64,000 nucleotides of DNA, taken from positions 124,001-188,000 of the forward strand of contig NZ_FNEO01000003.1 of the NCBI RefSeq assembly GCF_900100165.1, written 5' to 3'. Shown here in pieces: positions 56,579 through 64,000 of the stretch. Below the pieces are notes generated by a model, which worked only from the letters and a program-made list of their open reading frames with translations, was not told the DNA's origin and ran no database searches. A program made the translations under genes and the position numbers. This DNA comes from Flavobacterium glycines (GTDB lineage: Bacteria; Bacteroidota; Bacteroidia; Flavobacteriales; Flavobacteriaceae). Each line of letters starts with the position of its first letter. Position 1 is the first letter of the stretch.

Positions 56579-57040
56579 ATGCCTTCCATAACCCCTGAAA
56601 ATGAAAACGCCAAAATAATCGAATTGGTATCTCAATACATCGATCTTAGTGTTACTCCTTTTAGTAAATCCGAAAGAACTGTTGTTAGAGTTGACAAACG
56701 CGACCCAATGTACGGAGGAAATGGAATTGTGTATTTATTACAAATGTTTGACGAAGGCGAATTAACCAATAACCGCATTGGCGCTTACATGGTTTTTTGC
56801 AACAAAGGAGATGAAGCCGGATTTCATACCCATGGCACCCGCCATGAAGAGGAACTTTATATCGTCATGCACGGAGAAGGCGAATACACCGAAATGACTA
56901 AAAAAGACGGAATTATCAGAAAAAAAACACTAACAAAAGGAAGCATTACCGCTATGAGCGGCGAAGGTTTTCATTCGTTAATCAACACTACTGACGAAAT
57001 TTTGATTGTTTTTGTTATTACAACCAATAATCCGAAATAA
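56579..57040 (+). CDS. small cupin-domain protein
   Basis: 153 aa. Cupin_2 motifs 1 and 2 are readable: GFHTHGTRHEEELYIVMHGEG and TAMSGEGFHSLINT. The metal-binding His/Glu set is H97-type (FHTHGTRHEEE) with a later His in GFHSL. No signal peptide. It may be an enzyme, an isomerase or a sensing protein; cupins are too diverse to decide. It converges on an AraC regulator with only a 2-nt gap. Confidence 0.75.
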   Translation: MPSITPENENAKIIELVSQYIDLSVTPFSKSERTVVRVDKRDPMYGGNGIVYLLQMFDEGELTNNRIGAYMVFCNKGDEAGFHTHGTRHEEELYIVMHGEGEYTEMTKKDGIIRKKTLTKGSITAMSGEGFHSLINTTDEILIVFVITTNNPK

Positions 57041-57042
57041 TC

Positions 57043-57843
57043 TTAATACAAATCATTATTTTCTAAAATATAATTTGAAGGCGTTTTTCCCAAATGCTTT
57101 TTAAACATATAAATAAATGCACTGGTGGTTTCATAGCCTAAATCGAAAGCAATTTCTTTTATCGATTGTTTTTCTCCCAGTCTTTTAATGGCTTCTAACA
57201 ATTTTAAGCGAATGCGCCAATCACTGAAATTCATTCCTAACTCTTTAATGAATAAACGAGATAAAGTCCGGCTGCTCATACACGAAATTTCGGCGTAATA
57301 ATCGATTGTATATTTACTGGCAACATCGTTCAACAAAAGATGCACTACATTTTTTAATCTCAGATGATTAGTCGTAGGCAAAAAAGTAGCACTTGGCTCA
57401 ATTAAAGCCATTTCGTCTAAAAATACTTCCATGACTCTTCTTTGAGAAGACGTAACCCCAGCATCAGTTCCAAAAGAAATAATTTTAAAAAGCAATTGTT
57501 TTAAAAAAACCGAAATATCAAAAGAAAAACTAACCGTAGGCAATCCATCCGTAAAAGAGGGATCGATAAAAACACTGTATAAGTTAACATCTTTTTGAAA
57601 AGACACCTGATGCTCCATTCCTCCCGGAATCCATAATCCCTGTAATGGATTAACAACCCAAATTTGATTATCTACCACTACATTCATCACACCGCTGGTA
57701 GCATAAATTAACTGTGCTCTGGGATGTGCATGCGACAAACAAACAGCATTAGTTACCCTTTCGGTGTAACCTACAACGGGTAAATCAGGATTGATTTGGA
57801 ATCCAAAATCTACAATCTTGTATGTCTGATAATCGTTATTCAT
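57043..57843 (-). CDS. AraC-family transcriptional regulator
   Basis: 266 aa. The N-terminal domain is cupin-like (SHAHPRAQLIYATSGVMNV, then WIPGGMEHQVSF). The C-terminal pair of helix-turn-helices is typical AraC (SSRTLSRLFIKELGMNF and IKEIAFDLGYETTSAFIYMF). It is divergent from the MFS transporter, with a 101-bp gap, a common regulator-transporter arrangement. Confidence 0.93.
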   Translation of the reverse strand: MNNDYQTYKIVDFGFQINPDLPVVGYTERVTNAVCLSHAHPRAQLIYATSGVMNVVVDNQIWVVNPLQGLWIPGGMEHQVSFQKDVNLYSVFIDPSFTDGLPTVSFSFDISVFLKQLLFKIISFGTDAGVTSSQRRVMEVFLDEMALIEPSATFLPTTNHLRLKNVVHLLLNDVASKYTIDYYAEISCMSSRTLSRLFIKELGMNFSDWRIRLKLLEAIKRLGEKQSIKEIAFDLGYETTSAFIYMFKKHLGKTPSNYILENNDLY

Positions 57844-57944
57844 TGTCCAAATATAGCAATTCTGACAACATCATTTATTAGCATCTTTGTAAAAATAATA
57901 CAGCTGTTATTTTTTAAGAATAGTAAAAAACAAAATAATGACTC

Positions 57945-59153
57945 ATGGAAAATGTAAAAACACATCCGGAAATAGTTCAAAAAACAACCTACTCAATACT
58001 TTTTATCATAAGTTTTTCCCATCTGATTAATGATCTTTTACAGGCAGTAATCCCGTCAATTTACCCATTAATCAAAGAAAACTTCAATTTAAGTTTCTCT
58101 CAAATTGGGATCATCACTTTTACTTACCAAATCATTGCTTCTATTTTACAGCCTTTTGTGGGAATGTATACGGATAAAAAATCAAAACCTTATTCTTTAC
58201 TAATTGGAATGAGTTTTACAATGCTGGGATTATTTTTCATTTCTATAGCTTCCAGTTTTACTTATTTATTATTATCGGTAAGTTTAATTGGGATAGGATC
58301 TTCTATTTTTCATCCTGAATCCTCAAGAGTGGCGCATTTAGCTTCAGGCGGAAAAAAAGGTTTGGCTCAATCCATTTTTCAATTGGGCGGTAACGCCGGA
58401 AGTGCAATTGGTCCTTTATTAGTAGCATTAATCGTCATTCCACACGGACAGACTTATATTATTTGGTTTTGTCTAATTGCTTTAATAGGGATTTTTGTTT
58501 TGTACAAAATCGCATTGTGGTACAGCGAGCATTTATCTTTAAAAAACGCTGGAAAAATAGCTAAAGAACCAGCCGTTCATCATTTATCAAAAAGAAGAGT
58601 AATTATTTCATTGATTATCTTGCTAGTGCTAATCTTTTCTAAATATTTCTATATGACCAGCATTACAAGTTATTACACCTTTTTCCTTATCGATAAATTC
58701 CATTTAAGTATACAAGAATCCCAACTGTATTTATTTACTTTCTTAGGAGCTGTAGCAACCGGAACCTTAATTGGCGGGCCATTAGGTGATAAATTTGGAA
58801 GAAAATATGTGATTTGGATTTCTATTTTAGGTGTTGCTCCTTTTACACTTTTATTACCGCATGTATCCTTATTTTGGGTAGGCATATTATCGGTAATCAT
58901 CGGATTAATCATTTCTTCTGCTTTTTCGGCTATTTTAGTTTATGCAACCGAATTATTACCCGGAAAATTAGGTTTAGTAGCCGGATTGTTCTTTGGATTT
59001 GCCTTTGGAATGGGCGGTTTGGGTTCGGCTATTTTAGGAAAATTAGCCGATGCGACCAGTATTGCTCATGTTTTTAATATTTGTGCTTTTTTGCCTTTAT
59101 TGGGAATCATAACAGGATTTTTACCTAATATCGAAAACAAAAAAGTGGCATAA
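57945..59153 (+). CDS. MFS transporter, fosmidomycin-resistance-like
   Basis: 402 aa, about 12 membrane helices. MFS loop motif is near residues 78-86 (GMYTDKKSKP), and similar spacing GPLGDKFGRK occurs in the second half. The family resembles Fsr/YfnC drug-efflux proteins, suggesting efflux of a small molecule, but the substrate is not known. The divergent AraC gene is likely its regulator. Confidence 0.85.
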   Translation: MENVKTHPEIVQKTTYSILFIISFSHLINDLLQAVIPSIYPLIKENFNLSFSQIGIITFTYQIIASILQPFVGMYTDKKSKPYSLLIGMSFTMLGLFFISIASSFTYLLLSVSLIGIGSSIFHPESSRVAHLASGGKKGLAQSIFQLGGNAGSAIGPLLVALIVIPHGQTYIIWFCLIALIGIFVLYKIALWYSEHLSLKNAGKIAKEPAVHHLSKRRVIISLIILLVLIFSKYFYMTSITSYYTFFLIDKFHLSIQESQLYLFTFLGAVATGTLIGGPLGDKFGRKYVIWISILGVAPFTLLLPHVSLFWVGILSVIIGLIISSAFSAILVYATELLPGKLGLVAGLFFGFAFGMGGLGSAILGKLADATSIAHVFNICAFLPLLGIITGFLPNIENKKVA

Positions 59154-59172
59154 CAGTTATTTGTTGATTTTT

Positions 59173-59218
59173 GAAGCTGCAATTAAAATCAAAAGCAGTT
59201 TAATATATTTGCAGCTTC
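59173..59218. promoter_or_regulatory. 10-bp inverted repeat overlapping the rlmH promoter
   Basis: GAAGCTGCAA (59173-59182) and TTGCAGCTTC (59209-59218) are perfect inverted repeats, 26 nt apart. The -7 box TATATTTG is at 59204-59211, so the right arm covers the end of the box and the predicted start of transcription. A T-run is absent, so an operator is more likely than a terminator. Confidence 0.55.
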
Positions 59219-59234
59219 GAAAATCATCCTCAAA

Positions 59235-59708
59235 ATGAACATCAAACTCATCGCCATAGGCAAAACCGATAATAAAGCATTGCAAACCTTAATTGACGAT
59301 TATACCAAACGATTGTCTTTTTATATCAAATTTGAGTTAGAAATTATTCCTGACATCAAGAATGTAAAAAACTTATCGGAAAATCAGCAGAAAGAAAAAG
59401 AAGGTGAATTGATTTTATCTAAAATCGGTTCCTCTGACCAATTAATTCTTTTGGATGAAAATGGGAAGAACTTCTCCAGTGTAGGATTTTCGGAAGAATT
59501 ACAAAAAAAAATGAATTCGGGAATCAAAACCTTGGTTTTTGTAATTGGCGGGCCTTATGGATTTTCGGAAACTGTTTATGCCAAAGCACAAGGAAAAATT
59601 TCACTTTCTAAAATGACTTTTTCACACCAAATGGTTCGTTTATTTTTTATCGAACAATTGTACCGTGGTTTTACCATTTTAAGAAACGAACCTTATCACC
59701 ATCAGTAA
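59235..59708 (+). CDS. rlmH: 23S rRNA (pseudouridine1915-N3)-methyltransferase
   Basis: 157 aa, SPOUT fold. The SAM-binding knot segment FVIGGPYGFSE and the C-terminal SLSKMTFSHQMVRLFFIEQLYRG are family signatures. It methylates pseudouridine 1915 of 23S rRNA on assembled ribosomes. Standard length. Confidence 0.95.
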   Translation: MNIKLIAIGKTDNKALQTLIDDYTKRLSFYIKFELEIIPDIKNVKNLSENQQKEKEGELILSKIGSSDQLILLDENGKNFSSVGFSEELQKKMNSGIKTLVFVIGGPYGFSETVYAKAQGKISLSKMTFSHQMVRLFFIEQLYRGFTILRNEPYHHQ

Positions 59709-59772
59709 TTTAAAATAGAAATAAAGATTGCTTTGATTTTTCAAATTTTCTCAATCGCTGTTCCAAAATAAA

Positions 59773-60408
59773 TCAATGAATAAACTCGTAAGGAGCAATA
59801 GGATTTACATTATACAAATCAAATTTTCGTAATAAAATCTTATTTTGAAGATACTCTCCATAAGACATATTTTTATCGAATTGTATAACAATACGCGGTT
59901 TTAATATAAACTGAATACTGAAAAATTCCTGTAATAAATCTGATTTTTTTACATATTTTCCATTTAACGAAACCATGTCTGCGCGTTTTTTAAAATAGAT
60001 AACAAAGTCATCTTTTTTTGGTTTTCGCATACTGTAATACACTTTTGTAAAAGGAATAAAAGCCATATTTTTCTTTATCGAGTCGGCGTAAGCAAAATAA
60101 TTCTCTGCTTTTTCGTTTTTATGAGCTTTTTCCTGACGCTTTTTTTCCTGCAATTTTATCACTTCCGGAATTACTATTTTCAAGGGCAAACGCTTATCAA
60201 TATTAAAAATCCAATTTGTGGTGATGATACTGTTTTTTCGATTCACTTCAACTAAAGTATCTTTGTCTTTTGTTCTGAAAAAAAGATAAATCGGCGAATG
60301 ATCCTGAACATCACTAACTACTGTTGTATCTGATTTTGGGAGTAAAATATCTTCTTTATTACCACAGGAAAACAAAAAAAACACAACAATAAGACTAAAA
60401 TATTTCAT
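59773..60408 (-). CDS. lipoprotein with ExbD-like periplasmic segment
   Basis: 211 aa from the ATG at 60406-60408 (MKYFSLIVVFFLFSCGNKED), which gives a lipoprotein signal with C15. A 12-residue longer frame would overlap folP and is rejected. The C-terminal part (VSLNGKYVKKSDLLQEF and IVIQFDKNMSYGEYLQNKIL) recalls the periplasmic domain of ExbD, but the N-terminal membrane helix and charged Asp typical of ExbD are absent. It starts 2 nt after the folP stop, so the two are co-transcribed. Function unknown. Confidence 0.6.
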   Translation of the reverse strand: MKYFSLIVVFFLFSCGNKEDILLPKSDTTVVSDVQDHSPIYLFFRTKDKDTLVEVNRKNSIITTNWIFNIDKRLPLKIVIPEVIKLQEKKRQEKAHKNEKAENYFAYADSIKKNMAFIPFTKVYYSMRKPKKDDFVIYFKKRADMVSLNGKYVKKSDLLQEFFSIQFILKPRIVIQFDKNMSYGEYLQNKILLRKFDLYNVNPIAPYEFIH

Positions 60409-60410
60409 TT

Positions 60411-61235
60411 TTAAGAATTTAATTTTTCGAACAATTTCACGCATTCAACAGCCTCTTTCACATCATGTACCCGCAATATTTGCGCACCTTTAGTTAAAGC
60501 AATGGTATTTAAAAACGTAGTTCCATTTAAAGCTTCATCGGCACCTATTGCTAAAGTTTTATGAATCATCGATTTTCTGGAAATACCAACTAAAACAGGC
60601 AATGCAAAATTATGAAACAAACTCAATTTTTGCATCACTTCGTAATTTTGTTCAATCGTTTTTGCAAATCCAAAACCAGGATCAACAATCAAATCATTTA
60701 TCCCTAAACTTCTTGCCTGTGCTATTTTTTCTGAAAAGTAGAACAACATTTCTTTCACAATATCCTCATAAGTTGTCATACTTTGCATCGTTTGAGGCGT
60801 TCCTCGCATGTGCATCATAATATATGGAACCTGATAATGCGCAACTACTTCCAACATTTTATCATCAAGATTTCCAGCCGAAATATCATTAATTATTGCC
60901 GCCCCGTTTTCGATACAGGCACTGGCAACTTTACTCCTGAATGTATCTATAGAAATTAGAATTTTAGGAAAATGCTTTACTAATAACTGTACAACCGGAA
61001 CAATTCTATTCAACTCCTCTTCTTCTGAAACAAATTCCGCACTAGGTTTACTGGAATAAGCCCCAATATCAATAAAAGTAGCTCCTTCAGCCAGCATTCT
61101 TTCAACTTTAACTAAAATTTCTTCTTCACTGGAATACCTACCACCATCAAAAAAAGAATTAGGAGTAATATTCAAAATCCCCATCACTTTAGGCTGTGAT
61201 AAATCAATCAGTTGTCCCTTACAATTTATTGTCAT
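60411..61235 (-). CDS. folP: dihydropteroate synthase
   Basis: 274 aa. Pterin-binding signatures MGILNITPNSFFDGGRY, ERMLAEGATFIDIGAYSS and DPGFGFAKT, with KSMIHKTL near the C-terminus. It joins dihydropterin pyrophosphate and p-aminobenzoate in folate synthesis and is the target of sulfonamides. Standard length. Confidence 0.95.
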   Translation of the reverse strand: MTINCKGQLIDLSQPKVMGILNITPNSFFDGGRYSSEEEILVKVERMLAEGATFIDIGAYSSKPSAEFVSEEEELNRIVPVVQLLVKHFPKILISIDTFRSKVASACIENGAAIINDISAGNLDDKMLEVVAHYQVPYIMMHMRGTPQTMQSMTTYEDIVKEMLFYFSEKIAQARSLGINDLIVDPGFGFAKTIEQNYEVMQKLSLFHNFALPVLVGISRKSMIHKTLAIGADEALNGTTFLNTIALTKGAQILRVHDVKEAVECVKLFEKLNS

Positions 61236-61256
61236 TTTTTAATCTTAATTTAAAGT

Positions 61257-61287
61257 TGAATCCTTTTAAAATTTATCCCTATTTTTG
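61257..61287 (+). promoter_or_regulatory. promoter for the DUF1599 operon
   Basis: TTG (61257-61259) and TATTTTTG (61280-61287) are separated by 20 nt, a full Bacteroidota-type arrangement. Leader about 27 nt to the ATG at 61320. Confidence 0.6.
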
Positions 61288-61319
61288 GGAAAATTTTAGA
61301 CAAATATACATCAATAATA

Positions 61320-61868
61320 ATGAAGAATACTTCTCAACAGTACGATAAGGTAATTGAATTTTGTCGTTCCTTATTCGTTAATAAAATGCAGGATTATGGC
61401 AGTGCGTGGCGCATTTTACGATTACCATCCCTGACTGATCAAATTTTTATCAAAGCGCAAAGAATTCGCAGTTTACAGGAAAACGAAGTTCGAAAAGTAG
61501 ATGAAGATGAATCAAGCGAATTCATCGGAATTATCAATTATTCGATTATGGCTTTGATTCAATTAGAATTGGGCGTTGTAGATCAGCCCGATTTAAATGT
61601 TGAAAAAGCTACCGAATTATATGATGCGAAAGTAAAACTTACCAAAGATTTAATGGAAGCCAAAAACCATGATTACGGTGAAGCCTGGCGTGATATGAGA
61701 GTAAGTTCATTAACGGATTTAATTCTTCAAAAATTACTTCGCGTAAAGCAAATTGAAGACAACAAAGGAAAAACAATCGTTTCTGAAGGTATTGATGCCA
61801 ATTACCAAGACATGATTAATTACTCTGTTTTTGCTTTAATATTAATGGGATTTAGCAGCACCAAATAA
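61320..61868 (+). CDS. DUF1599 (Nmad1-type) protein with tandem duplication
   Basis: 182 aa. Two related halves: YDKVIEFCRSLFVNKMQDYG followed by SAWRILRLPSLTDQIFIKAQRI, and KLTKDLMEAKNHDYGEAWRD followed by MRVSSLTDLILQKLLRVKQI. Each has the DYG-AWR core of DUF1599, named nucleotide-modification-associated domain 1 in Pfam. Function unproven. The neighbouring order folP/DUF1599/DoxX/tpiA recurs in Bacteroidota, as I recall. Confidence 0.85.
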   Translation: MKNTSQQYDKVIEFCRSLFVNKMQDYGSAWRILRLPSLTDQIFIKAQRIRSLQENEVRKVDEDESSEFIGIINYSIMALIQLELGVVDQPDLNVEKATELYDAKVKLTKDLMEAKNHDYGEAWRDMRVSSLTDLILQKLLRVKQIEDNKGKTIVSEGIDANYQDMINYSVFALILMGFSSTK

Positions 61869-61873
61869 TACTT

Positions 61874-62977
61874 ATGAAGAACTTTATAACCCAATTTTCC
61901 AGATTATTTGTTGGCGTTTTATTTATCATCTCCGGATTAATTAAGTTGAACGACCCAATAGGATTTTCCTATAAATTAACTGAATATTTCAGCGAACCTG
62001 TTTTCAATCTGCCTTTTTTAACTCCTTATTGCCTGTATTTAGCCTTATTTTTAGTTATTGTAGAAGTGGTTTTAGGGGTCATGCTGCTTATCGGTTATAA
62101 AACTAAATTTACAGTCAGGAGTTTATTGCTAATGATTGTATTCTTTACATTCCTTACTTTTTATTCCGCTTATTTTGATGTAGTCAAAGATTGTGGTTGT
62201 TTTGGAGATGCTTTACACCTGACTCCCTGGGAATCTTTCACTAAAGATGTCATTCTATTAGTTTTAATTCTAATTTTATTTGTCAACCAAAAACAAATAA
62301 AACCTTTATTTAACAATAGTAGTTTTCAAAATGCCATTGTTTATTTAGGTTTAGCAATTAGTATTTCTATTGCATATATCGTTTTAAATCATTTACCAAT
62401 AATTGATTTTCGTCCGTACAAAGTAGGCAACAACATTCAAAAAGGAATGAAAATTCCCGAAGGCGCTCCAACTCCGGTTGTAGAAATGATATTCATTTAC
62501 AAAGTGAACGGTGTCCAAAAAGAATTTACCGAAAAAGATTTAACAAACCTTCCTGAAGGGGCTGAATTTGTAGACAGAAAAGATAAAGTAATCAGTCAGG
62601 GTTACATTCCTCCTATCCACGATTTTACCATGATGAAAGACGATTCCGACTACAAGGATGAATTGCTTCAGGAACCTAAATTAGTAATGATTGTCACTTA
62701 CGATTTAAGTTTATCCAAAGAAGAAGGTATGATAAAATTAGCTTCATTATATAAAGAAGCTTCTGCCAAAGGATACAAAGTAATTGGTATGACTAATTCA
62801 CCAAAGGAAGAAATTGAAAAAGCACAAAAAAAATACAATCTGAAATTTGATTTTTATGGCTGTGATGCTATTGCCTTAAAAACCATTGAAAGAGCCAATC
62901 CCAGTATCATAGTTCTTGACAAGGGAACCATCAAACAAAAAGTTCACTACAACGATATTAGTGAATTAAAATTATAA
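61874..62977 (+). CDS. BT_3928-type DoxX/MauE-like membrane protein
   Basis: 367 aa. The N-terminal half has about four membrane helices of the DoxX/MauE type, with the motif DCGCFGDALHLTPWES. The C-terminal half (about 200-367) is a soluble domain with a thioredoxin-like strand pattern (LVMIVTYDLSL, then SIIVLDKGTI) but no CxxC. It is 5 nt from the DUF1599 gene stop. It may take part in redox chemistry of the envelope, but this is only inferred from the MauE/DoxX link. Confidence 0.82.
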   Translation: MKNFITQFSRLFVGVLFIISGLIKLNDPIGFSYKLTEYFSEPVFNLPFLTPYCLYLALFLVIVEVVLGVMLLIGYKTKFTVRSLLLMIVFFTFLTFYSAYFDVVKDCGCFGDALHLTPWESFTKDVILLVLILILFVNQKQIKPLFNNSSFQNAIVYLGLAISISIAYIVLNHLPIIDFRPYKVGNNIQKGMKIPEGAPTPVVEMIFIYKVNGVQKEFTEKDLTNLPEGAEFVDRKDKVISQGYIPPIHDFTMMKDDSDYKDELLQEPKLVMIVTYDLSLSKEEGMIKLASLYKEASAKGYKVIGMTNSPKEEIEKAQKKYNLKFDFYGCDAIALKTIERANPSIIVLDKGTIKQKVHYNDISELKL

Positions 62978-62981
62978 TAAT

Positions 62982-63027
62982 AAAAAGCTTGTAAATGCAA
63001 TTTAAAGACATTTATGAGCTTTTTTTA
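62982..63027 (+). terminator. rho-independent terminator after the DoxX gene
   Basis: AAAAAGCTTGTAAATG (62982-62997) pairs with CATTTATGAGCTTTTT (63009-63024), with two G-T wobbles, loop 11 nt, followed by a T-run. Confidence 0.75.
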
Positions 63028-63229
63028 TATGTTTAAAGTTTAGAAAAACGACTAAAACAAGTCTTTTAAGCGATCGTTTAGATGGAAAATGAAAGTTTTT
63101 ATTGCTCCTTTTTAAAACAACAAAGCTAACTATTACGTTTTCTTTTGTTTTTTTATAACTCTAAAAGCCGTATTTGTTATTTTATTTATTAATATTCAAA
63201 AAACAATCATTTGAGATATAGGTTTATTT

Positions 63230-63237
63230 TAACTTTG
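63230..63237 (+). promoter_or_regulatory. -7 box for the TlpA-like gene
   Basis: TAACTTTG ends 5 nt before the ATG at 63243. A TTG at 63211-63213 gives a spacing of 16 nt, slightly short. Consistent with a leaderless mRNA. Confidence 0.5.
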
Positions 63238-63242
63238 TTACA

Positions 63243-63764
63243 ATGAAAAAAATAAAAACAACAATAGCTTTTTTAGTGTTTTTTGTAGCTTTTTCTTGTT
63301 CCAAAGCAGACAGGCAAAAAGCAACATTTTCTAAAGAAGCATTAGCCGAAACGGTTTTAAATACTGATGGGAATCAAATTGCTTTCAACAAGATTTTATC
63401 TCAAAATAAAGGAAAAAATGTAGTGATTAAAATTTGGGCAAGCTGGTGTCGCGATTGCATCGAAGAAATTCCAAAAATGAAAGAATTACAAGTTGCTCAT
63501 CCCGAAACTAATTACATCTATATTTCGATGGATGATACAGCTGAAAGATGGAAATACGGCATTGAAAAATACCAATTGAAAGGAGCGCATTTTATGGCAA
63601 AAGATCAAATGAAAGGTGCTTTTGCAAAAGCGATAGATTTAGATTGGATTCCAAGATATATCATCGTTAATAAAACAGGAAAAATTGTTTTGTATCATAC
63701 AAGTGAAAATGATTTTGATAAAATCAGCTCAATTTTAACCCAATTAGAAAAAGGAACGATTTAA
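63243..63764 (+). CDS. TlpA-like thioredoxin-fold lipoprotein
   Basis: 173 aa. Lipoprotein signal ends AFSCS (C19). The thioredoxin active site is WASWCRDC (C69, C72), an uncommon CRDC. It is periplasmic and membrane-anchored. Likely a reductant for envelope disulfides. It lies next to the DoxX/MauE-like protein, a pairing that would make sense for redox delivery. It stands before tpiA with a 40-bp gap. Confidence 0.88.
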   Translation: MKKIKTTIAFLVFFVAFSCSKADRQKATFSKEALAETVLNTDGNQIAFNKILSQNKGKNVVIKIWASWCRDCIEEIPKMKELQVAHPETNYIYISMDDTAERWKYGIEKYQLKGAHFMAKDQMKGAFAKAIDLDWIPRYIIVNKTGKIVLYHTSENDFDKISSILTQLEKGTI

Positions 63765-63804
63765 AAATTTAATAAAAACAAAATTCAAATATAACACTAC
63801 GAAA

Positions 63805-64000
63805 ATGAGAAAAAAAATTGTAGCAGGAAACTGGAAAATGCACAAGAATGCAGCACAAACTAGCGAATTATTAAGTGAATTAATTGCAAAAGTGCCTGCT
63901 AATACTACAGCACAAGTAATTGTTGCGCCTACATTTGTAAACTTGGCTGCAGCAGTAAACCAATTAAAAGGGACTAACATTAGTGTTTCAGCTCAAAACG
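63805..64000 (+). CDS. tpiA: triosephosphate isomerase, 3-prime end beyond window
   Basis: 65 N-terminal codons are in the window, from the ATG at 63805 to the right edge. MRKKIVAGNWKMHKN carries the substrate-binding Asn and catalytic Lys (NWK) of the TIM barrel. It interconverts DHAP and glyceraldehyde-3-phosphate. Confidence 0.95.
   Translation, partial: MRKKIVAGNWKMHKNAAQTSELLSELIAKVPANTTAQVIVAPTFVNLAAAVNQLKGTNISVSAQN

Overview
The window is AT-rich chromosomal DNA from a member of the Bacteroidota, most likely family Flavobacteriaceae and Flavobacterium or a close relative. The evidence is the gene content (FabV, BamD next to a Bacteroidota-type RNA polymerase omega, DUF4835, DUF1599 and BT_3928-type DoxX proteins, ECF sigma/FecR/TonB receptor trio) and the promoters: many genes are preceded by the Bacteroidota -7 box TAnnTTTG rather than an E. 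coli -10, and Shine-Dalgarno sequences are mostly absent. No rRNA, tRNA, CRISPR array or prophage was seen.

Layout. 1-2994 (minus): a cut-off MoxR/Mg-chelatase-type AAA ATPase, its VWA partner, a YchJ-type SEC-C protein and two tiny genes. 3351-6094 (plus): a CHASE-PAS histidine kinase overlapping a stand-alone receiver. 6091-10039: small orphan genes, a J-domain/KTSC protein, a SIMPL protein, a rhomboid protease and a lipid A-type acyltransferase. 10109-16818: a cell-envelope block with a small beta-barrel protein, an archaemetzincin-like lipoprotein and a duplicated-domain lipoprotein on the minus strand, divergent from an ECF sigma, FecR anti-sigma and TonB-dependent transducer.

16819-20047 is the one clearly accessory segment. 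It holds a two-gene DGQHR (DndB-like) plus HEPN-like pair (11-nt overlap, RX6H motif visible), then a REP-associated tyrosine transposase (RAYT) surrounded by seven REP-type palindromes. This is my best candidate for an undescribed, possibly defensive or toxin-antitoxin-like, system.

20048-35351 is mainly housekeeping: glmM, an AcpH-like phosphodiesterase, an AlkD-type glycosylase, a ClC channel, uvrA, an esterase-like hydrolase, a LOG protein, a 943-aa M1-peptidase-like protein that lacks the zinc ligands and is joined to a probable beta-barrel, and a fused E1 alpha/beta oxo-acid dehydrogenase. 35416-49990 (minus) is a long run: an OmpR-type regulator and histidine kinase, coaE, a glycosyltransferase, fabV, recN, DUF4835, coaBC, rpoZ, bamD, dapA, ligA and small conserved proteins. 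50080-51233 is the rpsF-rpsR-rplI ribosomal operon. 51402-64000 holds a LytTR regulator, priA, a BrkB-type membrane protein, nadC, a cupin, an AraC regulator with a divergent MFS transporter, rlmH, folP with an ExbD-like lipoprotein, DUF1599, a DoxX/MauE-like protein, a TlpA-like lipoprotein and the start of tpiA.

Several starts were moved from the longest reading frame to an internal ATG, because the longer form would overlap a promoter box or hide a signal peptide. Three genes (starts at 6651, 12575 and 63243) have a -7 box ending only 5-6 nt before the ATG and may be translated from leaderless mRNAs.
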